In this document: positions 53,379 through 61,406 of the stretch, piece after piece
Layout of the letters: every line of letters starts with the position of its first letter
How positions within the stretch are numbered: position 1 is the first letter of the stretch
DNA from: DASPFV01 sp035620975
Lineage (GTDB): Bacteria; Acidobacteriota; Vicinamibacteria; Vicinamibacterales; 2-12-FULL-66-21
Length of the DNA: 64,000 nt
Assembly (NCBI GenBank): GCA_035620975.1
Contig: DASPFV010000234.1
Span: 35,643 to 99,642 of the forward strand
Direction of reading: 5' to 3'
The notes under the pieces: model-generated
Database searches by the model: none
Seen by the model: the letters and a program-made list of their open reading frames with translations, nothing else
Told to the model about the DNA's origin: nothing
Made by a program: the position numbers and the translations under genes

Positions 53379-54011
53379 TCAGCCGCGCTCTTCGGCCACG
53401 CGCGGGGCCGCATCGGCCGGCCAGGCTGGCGTCGCGGCCGGCGCTTCGGCCTGGCGGGGCCGGTGCAGCAGGACCTTGTCGTCGGAGCGGTCCTGCTCCT
53501 TGATGAACTCGAGGCAGCGGTAGAGCGCCTGAATGGACGCCTCGATCGAGCCCTCGACGTCCCGGCGCCGCAGCCGCAGTTCGTTGATGTCGCGCTCGAT
53601 CTCCTCGAGCCGGCCCTGCGCCTTCTGCAGCAGGAGGTCGGCTCGCCCCTGAGCCTCGCGGATGATCAGCTTCGACTCGTTCTGGGCGGCTTCCTTGATC
53701 TCGTCCGCGAGCCGCTGCGCGGTGAGCAGCGTGTTGCGGAGGTTGGCTTCCCGGTCGCGGTGCTCCGAGAGCAGCGTCTCCATGCGCACGAGATCCTGGC
53801 GCAGCCGGTCGATCTCGCGCAGCGCGTGCTCGTAGTCGTCGGCTGCCTCGGTGAGGAACGCGACCACTTCGGTCTTGTCGAAACCGCGGTACGTCGTGCG
53901 GAACCGCTGCTGCCGCAGGTCGAGCGGGGCAATGCGCATGACCCGCTCGGGCGGAGGGGAGCCTGCCGCGGCGGCAGACGTGCTGGACGGGGGATTCTGG
54001 CGATCGAACAT
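53379..54011 (-). CDS. DivIVA-domain protein
   Basis: A 210-residue coiled-coil protein. After a low-complexity Ser/Ala lead, the membrane-binding DivIVA block is I-A-P-L-D-L-R-Q-Q-R-F-R-T-T-Y-R-G-F-D at about residues 27-45; heptad coiled coil continues to about residue 180 (R-L-E-E-I-E-R-D-I-N-E-L-R). Such proteins sense curvature and organise poles or septa. The tail is Ala/Pro-rich. The ATG overlaps the yggS stop. It belongs functionally with the dcw genes although separated from them by about 21 kb. Confidence 0.92.
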   Translation of the reverse strand: MFDRQNPPSSTSAAAAGSPPPERVMRIAPLDLRQQRFRTTYRGFDKTEVVAFLTEAADDYEHALREIDRLRQDLVRMETLLSEHRDREANLRNTLLTAQRLADEIKEAAQNESKLIIREAQGRADLLLQKAQGRLEEIERDINELRLRRRDVEGSIEASIQALYRCLEFIKEQDRSDDKVLLHRPRQAEAPAATPAWPADAAPRVAEERG

Positions 54012-54718
54012 CAGGCCCTCGCTTCTCGTTGTCCGAAAATGGCCGTACCGACGCGCACGAATGTCGAGCCTTCCTCGATGGCGGCTTCGAAATCGTGGCT
54101 CATGCCCATCGACAGGTGCCGCAGCGCCGCCGCGGGCACGCCTTCTGCGATGAGTGCATCACGGAACCGCCGCAGGCGGACGAACCACGGCCGCGCCTGC
54201 TCCTGATCCTCGTGCCACGGGGGCAGGAGCATGAGCCCGGTGAGCGTCAGGGCGCGCGCCGCCAGCGCCGCCTGCACGCACCGCCGGGCTTCGTCGGGCG
54301 GGGCGCCGAACTTCGTCGCCTCGCCTGCCAGGTCCACCTGCACGAGGATCTCCGGGCGCGGCCCGCCGGCCGGCAGCGCCGCGGCCGCCGCGTCCAGCCG
54401 CTCTACGAGATCGACGGAATCGACCGAGTGGATGCACGCGAACGTCCCGGCCGCCCTCCGCGCCTTGTTCGACTGCAGGTGGCCGATGAGGTGCCAGCGC
54501 ACCGGCAGGTCGGCTGTCTCATCCATCTTCCGCAGCGCCTCCTGCACCTTGTTCTCTCCGAAGTCGCGCTGGCCGGCGGCCCACGCCTCGCGCACCTGGG
54601 CCTGGCCGAACGTCTTCGATACGGCGATCAGCGTGACGTCGGCTGCCGGGCGGCCCGACCGCGCGGCGGCGGCGGCGATGCGCCGCCGGACGTCCGCGAG
54701 ATTGGCCGCGATCGACAC
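54011..54718 (-). CDS. YggS-family pyridoxal-5'-phosphate homeostasis protein
   Basis: A 235-residue alanine-racemase-fold protein that binds PLP and keeps its level balanced. The PLP lysine is in I-A-V-S-K-T-F at about residue 34; G-E-N-K-V-Q-E-A, W-H-L-I-G-H-L-Q-S-N-K and M-S-H-D-F-E-A-A-I-E-E-G-S-T-F-V-R-V-G are family blocks (usually M-G-M-S-x-D). The start is GTG, 11 bases after the TPR gene stop. It heads the yggS-divIVA-DUF167-hutI-cyclodeaminase run. Confidence 0.94.
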   Translation of the reverse strand: MSIAANLADVRRRIAAAAARSGRPAADVTLIAVSKTFGQAQVREAWAAGQRDFGENKVQEALRKMDETADLPVRWHLIGHLQSNKARRAAGTFACIHSVDSVDLVERLDAAAAALPAGGPRPEILVQVDLAGEATKFGAPPDEARRCVQAALAARALTLTGLMLLPPWHEDQEQARPWFVRLRRFRDALIAEGVPAAALRHLSMGMSHDFEAAIEEGSTFVRVGTAIFGQREARA

Positions 54719-54729
54719 CGGCGCGCCGG

Positions 54730-55707
54730 CTACTTCTTGATCTGCCCCAGGATCGACTTGGCCTGTTCGGCGTACTGGCCAGTCGGCGCCAGCTTGAGGT
54801 AGGCCTCGAAGGCCGTGGCGGCATCGGGCATCTTCCCCTCGTTGAGGTTCGCCATGCCGAGCCAGTAGTGCGCATCGGCCAGGTTCGGGTCGATTTTCAC
54901 CGCCTCCTCGAAGTGCTTCTTCGCGTCGGCAATGCGGCTGGCGTTCCACGCAATCACGCCCTGATTGAACACGGTCGAAGCGCTCGCGCCTCCGGCGGCA
55001 CCTCCGGCCGAAGCGGAGAGTTTCTGGGCCTGGGCGCTCGCCTCGGCGGCCTGATCGAACTTGCGCTGCGCGTTGTAGATGGTCGCCAGCCCGTTGTACG
55101 CATCGGCGCTGTTGGGGTTCAGCTCGAGAGCTTTCTTGTAGGAGGCTTCCGCCTGCTCGTAGTCCTTCTTGCGCGTCTGGACCGTCGCGATGTTCATGTA
55201 GCACTCGGAGCACTTGGGGGCGGCGGCAATCACCTCCTCGAACTTGGCGATGGCTTCGTCGTGCTTCCCCTCGTTGCTCAGTTTGACGCCTTCTTCGAAC
55301 GCCCCCTTGAGCGCGGTGACCTTGGCCTCGGCCTTCTTACGCTCCTCTTCGGACATGTCGGCGACCGAGCCGGGCTTGAGCGCGAAGTTGACCTCGACGA
55401 TGTCGAGGCTGATGCGCTGGTCGAAGCTCTGGCTCATGCCGTCCTTCGAGGCGGTGATCTTGTACTGCCCGGGCTGCAGGCCGATCTGGATGAACTCGCC
55501 ATTGCGATTCGTTTTGACCTCGAACTTGCGCGACATCCCCTCGGTCATCTCGATGACGACCACCGCCCCCTGGATCGGCTTGTTGTTGGCGTCGACGACC
55601 TTGCCCTTGACGCCGCTCTGGGCGTGGGCGGGCGCGGCCAGGCCGAGCAGCCCGAGCAGGACCACGCACAGCGTGTACGACCATCGGCCTAAGCGTCCGC
55701 CCAGCAT
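54730..55707 (-). CDS. Secreted carboxypeptidase-regulatory-like/TPR protein
   Basis: A 325-residue exported protein. A signal peptide covers about residues 1-29 (L-L-G-L-A-A-P-A-H-A, then Q-S); a CnaB/carboxypeptidase regulatory-like beta domain follows to about residue 115 (G-V-K-G-K-V-V-D-A-N-N-K-P-I-Q-G-A); then a linker and at least four TPR units to the end (Y-N-G-L-A-T-I-Y-N-A-Q-R-K, A-D-A-H-Y-W-L-G-M). It likely scaffolds envelope proteins. The start has GGAGG 5 bases upstream. Confidence 0.88.
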   Translation of the reverse strand: MLGGRLGRWSYTLCVVLLGLLGLAAPAHAQSGVKGKVVDANNKPIQGAVVVIEMTEGMSRKFEVKTNRNGEFIQIGLQPGQYKITASKDGMSQSFDQRISLDIVEVNFALKPGSVADMSEEERKKAEAKVTALKGAFEEGVKLSNEGKHDEAIAKFEEVIAAAPKCSECYMNIATVQTRKKDYEQAEASYKKALELNPNSADAYNGLATIYNAQRKFDQAAEASAQAQKLSASAGGAAGGASASTVFNQGVIAWNASRIADAKKHFEEAVKIDPNLADAHYWLGMANLNEGKMPDAATAFEAYLKLAPTGQYAEQAKSILGQIKK

Positions 55708-56297
55708 GGGAACCTCCGTCTCAGATGGTGTGAAACCGCGAGCCCGCGGGAGTGCGAAACGCACCTCAGTTTACACCGCACGGACCGGTTTTGCCCGCGC
55801 GATCAGCAGGACGCGCCGGCGCGCCGGGAACACCTTGCCCAGCCGTCCCGGGCTCCTGCGGGTGGAGGTTCGCGATCAGGCACTCGCGGACCGCCACGGC
55901 CCCTCGCCCGCGAATCGATGCCCACCGTGCTGGAACCGTCCGGCAACGAGGCCGGCGGCGCGGATCTCCCCTTCCGCCGATAGCGCATTCCGATTCCCGT
56001 GCGAGGAATTGCTGAGCAGTGCTTCGATGACCGCTTCGACCGCGTCGCCGACCACCCGGTAGCAGCCAATCAGGGGGCCCCGTTCAGGTCCGACAGCCAC
56101 ACGTGCCGGTCCTTCCAGCAATCCTTGTGGCACAGGTCGTGGCGAGACACGGCGCCCAGCCCAGGAAGGGCTCGACCTTGCGCTGGAAGCCCAGGATGGT
56201 GCCGCCGGATGAGTGACAGAAGCTGGCGCTTTCCGGCCGGCCATCTGAAGATGGGCCGGGCGGAACCCCCCGCGGAGCCTCTGCCTTCGACGGAGAT
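55708..56297. other. 590-base interval with no convincing gene; possible remnant
   Basis: It contains the promoter region of the TPR gene; TAAACT at about 55770 on the minus strand is a weak -10. On the minus strand around 55960-56080, one frame reads I-G-C-Y-R-V-V-G-D-A-V-E-A-V-I-E-A-L-L-S, which is protein-like, but the frame has no family match I know and is poorly supported on both sides. It may be a decayed gene. Confidence 0.35.
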
Positions 56298-58295
56298 TCA
56301 GCCGCCGGCGTCCGGGAGCTCGGCGAAGAACGCCGCGATCCTCGTGAGATCGTGGGTGACGGGGGCCGGCGGCAACGACCCGAGGAAACGCCGTCCGTAC
56401 GGCATCGATCGCAGCCGCGGGTCCATGACCGCCAGCACGCCACGATCCTGACGGTGGCGGAGCAGGCGTCCGAGGCCCTGCTTGAGGGTCAGGATCGCCA
56501 GCGGAATCTGATATTCCGCGAATGGCGAGCCGCCACCGGCGGCAATCGCCTCGATGCGGGCGGCGGTGATCGGGTCGCCCGGCGACGCAAATGGCAGCTT
56601 GTCGACGATGACACAGCTCAAGGCTTCGCCCACGACGTCGACGCCCTGCCAGAAGCTGGACGTGGCGAAGAGGACCGCGTGCGGCGTCGCCTTGAACTCA
56701 CGCAGCAGCGCGGAGCGCGGGGCGGTGCCCTGCACGAGCAGCGGATAGGGCAGTTCGGCGGCGGCCAGCCGATGCACTTCACGCAGGTTCGCGTAACTCG
56801 TGAAAAGGACGAACGCCCGCCCTTCCGTGCGTTTGAGGATCTCGACGATCTCGCGTCCCGCCGCGCCCGCAAACTGGGGCGATCTCGGATCGGGCATGCG
56901 GCGTGGAAGATACAGGACCGCCTGTCGCGCGTAGTCGAACTCCGAGTCGAGCGTGATCTCGCGCGCCCCGGTCACGCCCAGCCGGCTCCGGACGTAGTCG
57001 AACGATCCGTCCACCGTCAGCGTCGCGGACGTCAGCACGGTGCCGTCCATCCGCTCGAGCAGCAGCTCGCGCACGATCTGCGAGACGTCGATCGGAGCCG
57101 CGCGGAGGAACACGCCCCGCCCGCGCGTCTCGACGAAGTACACGAACGCCCGATCGTCCGCCCGCAGCAGGAATCGCAGATCGGTCCGCACCTCGGCCGC
57201 CCGCCGCGCGAGCGCGAGCACGTCCTCGGGAAGGTCCTTCGTCAGGGCGATGTCAGCTTCGATCGCCTCCAGCGCGGCGGCGACCGCGGCCCCCGACTCG
57301 GCGAGGCGCTGGAGCGGCGCGGCCGTCACGCGAAGCCGCGTCTCGGCCCCGGCCGAGAGTCCGCTGCGCATCGCCTGCAGCTCCGCGAAGAACACGCGTC
57401 CGGCCTCGCGGAGCCGACCGGCGTCCCACCCGAGCTGCTCCGCCCGGTCCGGGTCGGCCACGAGCTTCGCGCCAAGTGCCGCGAGAAGGTCCCGGCAGAG
57501 CTCATCGAGCCGGTAGTTGCTCAGCGCGATTCCGAAGTACTGCGTCGCCACCTCCTCGAGCTGGTGGGCCTCGTCCACCACGGCGTAGCTGCAGCGCGGA
57601 ATCACCTCTCCGAACGCGTGCTGGCGCACGGCCGCGTCGGCGCAGAGAAGGTGATGGTTGACGATGACGATGTCGGAGGCGGCGGCCTGCTGCCGCATCC
57701 TGACGACGAAACAGTCAGCGAACCGGGGGCACTCGGCGCCGAGGCAGTTCTCGGTGGTCGCGGCAATCTCGTTCCAGAACGGCAGGTCTTCCGGCAGATC
57801 CTCGATTTCGGCGCGGTCACCGGTCTGCGTCTCGCGCGCCCACGCCTCCAGCGTACGCAGGTGCGAGGCGTCCTCCCACGACCGCATCGCCGGGCTGGCC
57901 CGGTACGCCTCGAAACGGTGCAGGCAGAGATAATTGCCGCGGCCTTTCATGCACGTGGCGGTGAACGGGATGCCGAGCGCCTCCCGGAGCACGGGCAGAT
58001 CCTTGAAGAAGACCTGTTCCTGGAGGTTCTTCGTGCCCGTGGAAACCAGGACCCGCTCGCGGCTGAGGATGGCCGGAACGAGATAGGCGAGGGTCTTGCC
58101 CGTGCCGGTTCCCGCTTCCGCAAGGAGCACGCCGCCTTCGCCGAGGACCGCCGCCACGGCGTCCGCCATCTGGACCTGGGAGGCGCGAGCTTCGAAGCCC
58201 GCGACCGCCCTGGCGAGCGGCCCATCGGGGGCGAAGGCGGCCGCCGCCGCGGCCCTCAGCTCTGGCGTTCCGGATACAGCGGGAACTTCCGGCAC
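56298..58295 (-). CDS. DinG/XPD-family ATP-dependent helicase with Fe-S cysteines
   Basis: A 665-residue superfamily 2 helicase. Walker A is A-E-A-G-T-G-T-G-K-T at about residue 55; between motifs Ia and II are four Cys (C-M-K-G-R-G-N-Y-L-C, then C-L-G-A-E-C-P-R-F-A-D-C) fitting the 4Fe-4S domain; motif II is V-V-D-E-A-H; motif VI region is G-L-G-R-L-L-R-H-R-Q-D-R-G. DinG-type enzymes unwind damaged or RNA-bound DNA 5'-3'. No N-terminal exonuclease domain. The GTG start overlaps the glyA end by 40 bases; earlier sequence is not family-like. Confidence 0.92.
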   Translation of the reverse strand: MPEVPAVSGTPELRAAAAAAFAPDGPLARAVAGFEARASQVQMADAVAAVLGEGGVLLAEAGTGTGKTLAYLVPAILSRERVLVSTGTKNLQEQVFFKDLPVLREALGIPFTATCMKGRGNYLCLHRFEAYRASPAMRSWEDASHLRTLEAWARETQTGDRAEIEDLPEDLPFWNEIAATTENCLGAECPRFADCFVVRMRQQAAASDIVIVNHHLLCADAAVRQHAFGEVIPRCSYAVVDEAHQLEEVATQYFGIALSNYRLDELCRDLLAALGAKLVADPDRAEQLGWDAGRLREAGRVFFAELQAMRSGLSAGAETRLRVTAAPLQRLAESGAAVAAALEAIEADIALTKDLPEDVLALARRAAEVRTDLRFLLRADDRAFVYFVETRGRGVFLRAAPIDVSQIVRELLLERMDGTVLTSATLTVDGSFDYVRSRLGVTGAREITLDSEFDYARQAVLYLPRRMPDPRSPQFAGAAGREIVEILKRTEGRAFVLFTSYANLREVHRLAAAELPYPLLVQGTAPRSALLREFKATPHAVLFATSSFWQGVDVVGEALSCVIVDKLPFASPGDPITAARIEAIAAGGGSPFAEYQIPLAILTLKQGLGRLLRHRQDRGVLAVMDPRLRSMPYGRRFLGSLPPAPVTHDLTRIAAFFAELPDAGG

Positions 58296-59536
58296 AGACT
58301 TTCGACCTCTGCCCTGACCGCTGCCAGCACCCGATCGTCTTCCGGCGAGGCGAGCGCGCGGGCGATGAAGCCGGCGATCGCGTCCATCTCCGGCTCGCGC
58401 ATGCCGCGGCTCGTGACCGCCGGGGTTCCGATGCGGATGCCGCTGGCCACCATCGGAGGGTTCTGATCGAACGGGATCGCGTTCTTGTTGACGGTGATGC
58501 CGGCCCTGCCGAGGGCCGCCTCCGCGACCTTCCCGGTCAAGCCCCGCGAGAAGACGTCCACCAGCATCAGGTGGGTGTCGGTTCCGCCGCTGACCAGGCG
58601 GAACCCCGCCGCGGACAGGCCCGCGGCGAGCCGGCTCGCGTTCGCGACGATCTGCCGCTGGTACCCGGCGAAGTCGGGCTCCATGGCTTCCTTCAGGCAG
58701 ACGGCCTTGGCGGCGATGATGTGCATCAGCGGCCCGCCCTGGATGCCCGGGAAGACCGCTCGATCGAGATCCTTCGTGTACCGGCTCCGGCACAGCACCA
58801 GGCCGCCCCGTGGGCCGCGCAGCGTCTTGTGGGTCGTGGTGGTCACGAAGTCGGCGTGCGGGATGGGACTGGGGTGGACCTGCGCCGCCACGAGCCCGGC
58901 GATGTGGGCCATGTCGGTGACGACCGGCACGCCGACGTCGCGCCCCACGCGTCCAATCCGCTCGAAGTCGATGACCCGGGGATACGCGCTCGCACCGATC
59001 ATGATCATCTTCGGCGTGTGTTCGTGCGCCAGGCGCTCGAGCTCGTCGTAGTCGATCCGCTCGTCGTCGCGGCGCACGCCGTACGGGACGACCGTGTAGA
59101 GCTGCCCGGAGAAGTTGAGCGGATGGCCGTGCGTCAGGTGCCCGCCGTGGGCGAGATTCATGCCGAGCACGGTGTCGCCCGGCTTGAGCAGCGTGAAGTA
59201 GACGGCCATGTTCGCCTGCGCGCCCGAGTGCGGCTGCACGTTGGCGTGCTCGGCGCCGAAGAGCGTCTTCGCCCGCGCAATCGCGAGCGACTCCGCGACG
59301 TCGACGAACTCGCAGCCTCCGTAATACCGCTTCCCCGGGTAGCCTTCCGCATACTTGTTCGTCAGCACCGAGCCGGCGGCTTCGAGGACCGCCTGGCTGA
59401 CGAAGTTCTCGGAGGCGATCAGCTCGAGGCCGCTGTTCTGGCGGTGGATCTCACCGGCGATCGCGTCGGCCACTTCGGGGTCGGTTTCGCTCAGCGCGCG
59501 CCAGCGGGAGGGTGTGTCGGTCCGGAGACTGGTCAT
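58256..59536 (-). CDS. glyA: Serine hydroxymethyltransferase (GlyA)
   Basis: A 426-residue PLP enzyme converting serine and tetrahydrofolate to glycine and methylene-THF. Blocks: L-I-A-S-E-N-F-V-S near residue 40, Y-A-E-G-Y-P-G-K-R-Y-Y-G-G, and the PLP lysine in V-T-T-T-T-H-K-T-L-R-G-P-R-G-G. N-I-P-F-D-Q-type and S-G-I-R-I-G-T-P-A are at the C-terminal side. ATGA overlap with rpiB; the rpiB-glyA pair is common in bacteria. Confidence 0.97.
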   Translation of the reverse strand: MTSLRTDTPSRWRALSETDPEVADAIAGEIHRQNSGLELIASENFVSQAVLEAAGSVLTNKYAEGYPGKRYYGGCEFVDVAESLAIARAKTLFGAEHANVQPHSGAQANMAVYFTLLKPGDTVLGMNLAHGGHLTHGHPLNFSGQLYTVVPYGVRRDDERIDYDELERLAHEHTPKMIMIGASAYPRVIDFERIGRVGRDVGVPVVTDMAHIAGLVAAQVHPSPIPHADFVTTTTHKTLRGPRGGLVLCRSRYTKDLDRAVFPGIQGGPLMHIIAAKAVCLKEAMEPDFAGYQRQIVANASRLAAGLSAAGFRLVSGGTDTHLMLVDVFSRGLTGKVAEAALGRAGITVNKNAIPFDQNPPMVASGIRIGTPAVTSRGMREPEMDAIAGFIARALASPEDDRVLAAVRAEVESLCRKFPLYPERQS

Positions 59537-59976
59537 CGTGTGCTCTCGATTGCGGAGATCTGGTCGATACGCCGCTGGTGACGACCCCCTTCGAAGCCGG
59601 TCGCCAGCCAGATGGTGACGATCTCGCCGGCCAGCTCGGGCGCGACGATGCGGCCCCCGAGCGCGAGCACGTTCGCGTCGTTGTGCAGCCGCGAGAGCCG
59701 GGCGGTGTGAACGTCGTTGCAGAGCGCGGCGCGGATCCCGCGCACCTTGTTGGCGGCGATCTGCTCGCCCTGTCCGCTGCCCCCGATGATCAGGCCGCGG
59801 TCCGCCGCGCCGCCTGCGACGAGGCCCGCGACATCGGCGCTGATCTCCGGGTAGTCGACGGGCTCCACCGAATGCGTGCCGCGATCGTGCACCTCGTGTC
59901 CGAGGCGGCGAACGGCCTCGAGCAGGTACGTCTTGAGCGCGAACCCTGCATGGTCTGCGCCAATCGCTATGCGCAT
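59533..59976 (-). CDS. rpiB: Ribose-5-phosphate isomerase B
   Basis: A 147-residue RpiB/LacAB isomerase interconverting ribose-5-P and ribulose-5-P. Conserved G-A-D-H-A-G-F-A-L-K at the N-terminus, D-Y-P near residue 41, G-S-G-Q-G-E-Q-I-A-A-N-K-V-R-G-I-R-A-A-L-C-N-D with the base-catalyst Cys, and the phosphate-binding Arg/His after it. It is first in the rpiB-glyA-helicase run and its ATG is 8 bases after a perfect TATAAT, implying a leaderless transcript. Confidence 0.95.
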   Translation of the reverse strand: MRIAIGADHAGFALKTYLLEAVRRLGHEVHDRGTHSVEPVDYPEISADVAGLVAGGAADRGLIIGGSGQGEQIAANKVRGIRAALCNDVHTARLSRLHNDANVLALGGRIVAPELAGEIVTIWLATGFEGGRHQRRIDQISAIESTR

Positions 59977-59984
59977 GGCATGAG

Positions 59985-59990
59985 ATTATA
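59985..59990 (-). promoter_or_regulatory. Consensus -10 box TATAAT 8 bases before the rpiB ATG
   Basis: Minus-strand TATAAT leaves only 8 bases to the ATG, so the mRNA would begin at or next to the start codon. There is no -35 match at 16-18 bases and no Shine-Dalgarno. Confidence 0.6.
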
Positions 59991-60090
59991 AGGTCCCTTG
60001 GGGCCCTGCGTGCGCGGGGCCCGGGTTGCCAGCGTGCCCTGCCTGCTCGGGGTTGCCTGGGATCCATGAGCGGGGTGTGCCAGGGGCACG

Positions 60091-60097
60091 AAGGAGG
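60091..60097 (+). promoter_or_regulatory. Strong Shine-Dalgarno AAGGAGG upstream of a non-ATG start
   Basis: AAGGAGG is followed 3 bases later by ATT and 6 bases later by CTG, both in frame with the methyltransferase; the nearest conventional in-frame start is GTG at 60131, 33 bases away. Confidence 0.55.
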
Positions 60098-60103
60098 ACG
60101 ATT

Positions 60104-61276
60104 CTGCCCGCGACGGTTGACTCGACTGTCGTGATTTCTGCGCGTGGTGAGGAGCGCCTGCGCTCCGGCCATCCCTGGGTGTATCGGAGCGATGTCAGGC
60201 AGGTCGGAGCGCAGGGCGGCACGATGGTGCGAATCATCGGGCCGCGAAGCCGCCAGCTCGGGTACGGGCTTTACAGCGATCGATCCGAGATCGCCCTCCG
60301 GCTCTTCACGCGCGAGGCGCAGGCGCCCGATCTCGCTACCTGGCGTTCGCGGCTGGCAGCGGCCATCGCTTTCCGCGAGGCGCTCGCGATCGACGCCAGC
60401 GCCTGCCGGCTCGTCCACGGAGAGGCGGATCGGCTGCCGGGCCTCGTCGTGGACCGCTACGGCGAGTACCTCGTCGTTCAGGCGCTGGCCCAGGCCGTCG
60501 ACCGGCTGCTTCCGGATCTGGTACCGGTGCTCGTCGATCTGGTCCATCCCGCAGGCATCCTGGCCCGGAACGATCCCCGTGTCCGCCGGCTCGAAGGGCT
60601 CGACCAGCGCGTGGACGTCCTCTACGGCACGGTTCCAGACACGATCGACGTGAAGGAGGGAGCCATTTCGCTGGCCGTCGACCCCTACCGCGGCCAGAAG
60701 ACGGGACTCTTCCTCGATCAGCGGGAGAACCGCGAAGCGGCGGCGCGCTACGCCCGCGGCCGCCTGCTGGACGCGTTCAGCTACACCGGCGGCTTCGCGA
60801 TGGCATTGTCGCGCCGCTGCTCCGACGTGCTGGCGGTCGATATCTCCGACGAAGCGGTTGCGCGCATCCGGGCCAATGCCGTCCGCAACGGCCTGTCGAA
60901 CATCACCGCGCGCGCGGGGAATGTCTTCGACGAGCTGCGCGAGCTGGAGCGGCGCGCCGGGCGCTTCGACACCATCGTCCTCGATCCGCCCGCGTTCGCC
61001 CGGAACAAGGCCGCGGTGCCGAACGCGCTCTCGGGCTACAAAGAGATCAACCTCCGCGCGCTCAAGCTCCTCCAGCCCGACGGCTACCTGATCACCTGCA
61101 GCTGTTCCTACAACGTCGGCGAAGCGGCGTTCGCAGACGTCCTCGCGAACGCGGCCGTCGACGCGCACGCCGAGGTGCAGGTCGTCGAGAAGCGCATGCA
61201 GGCGCGCGATCATCCTGTGCTGATGACCGTGCCCGAGACCTACTACCTCAAGTGTTTCATCCTGAGAAAGCTGTGA
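60104..61276 (+). CDS. RlmI-like class I SAM-dependent rRNA (cytosine-C5) methyltransferase
   Basis: About 390 residues from CTG 60104 or 381 from GTG 60131. An N-terminal PUA domain (G-E-E-R-L-R-S-G-H-P-W-V-Y-R-S-D) is followed by a linker domain and a Rossmann methyltransferase with K-T-G-L-F-L-D-Q-R-E-N-R, D-A-F-S-Y-T-G-G-F-A and D-P-P-A-F-A; the catalytic Cys is in T-C-S-C-S-Y-N-V. RlmI makes m5C1962 in 23S rRNA. The true start is unclear because the best ribosome-binding site points to CTG or ATT. It is divergent from rpiB. Confidence 0.92.
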   Translation: MPATVDSTVVISARGEERLRSGHPWVYRSDVRQVGAQGGTMVRIIGPRSRQLGYGLYSDRSEIALRLFTREAQAPDLATWRSRLAAAIAFREALAIDASACRLVHGEADRLPGLVVDRYGEYLVVQALAQAVDRLLPDLVPVLVDLVHPAGILARNDPRVRRLEGLDQRVDVLYGTVPDTIDVKEGAISLAVDPYRGQKTGLFLDQRENREAAARYARGRLLDAFSYTGGFAMALSRRCSDVLAVDISDEAVARIRANAVRNGLSNITARAGNVFDELRELERRAGRFDTIVLDPPAFARNKAAVPNALSGYKEINLRALKLLQPDGYLITCSCSYNVGEAAFADVLANAAVDAHAEVQVVEKRMQARDHPVLMTVPETYYLKCFILRKL

Positions 61277-61393
61277 TCATTCCCGGCCGAGCGTTCCGCT
61301 TCGCCAGCCCCCGGGTTTCCTTTAGAGGCAGGCCCAACGCAGCCAAGCCGGGCCGCGCCCGCGAATTGTGTCGCGTCCAGCCGTCCGCGACAC

Positions 61394-61399
61394 TAGACT
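61394..61399 (+). promoter_or_regulatory. -10-like TAGACT 7 bases before the ATG of the FGE-like gene
   Basis: TAGACT keeps the key T-A and final T positions. The 7-base gap to the ATG at 61407 implies a leaderless transcript. No -35 at normal spacing. Confidence 0.4.
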
Positions 61400-61406
61400 C
61401 GCCGCT

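Noticed and set aside
59537..61213. Upstream extension of the glyA reading frame
   Set aside because: The extension overlaps rpiB and the methyltransferase and is not protein-like; GlyA starts at its normal ATG.
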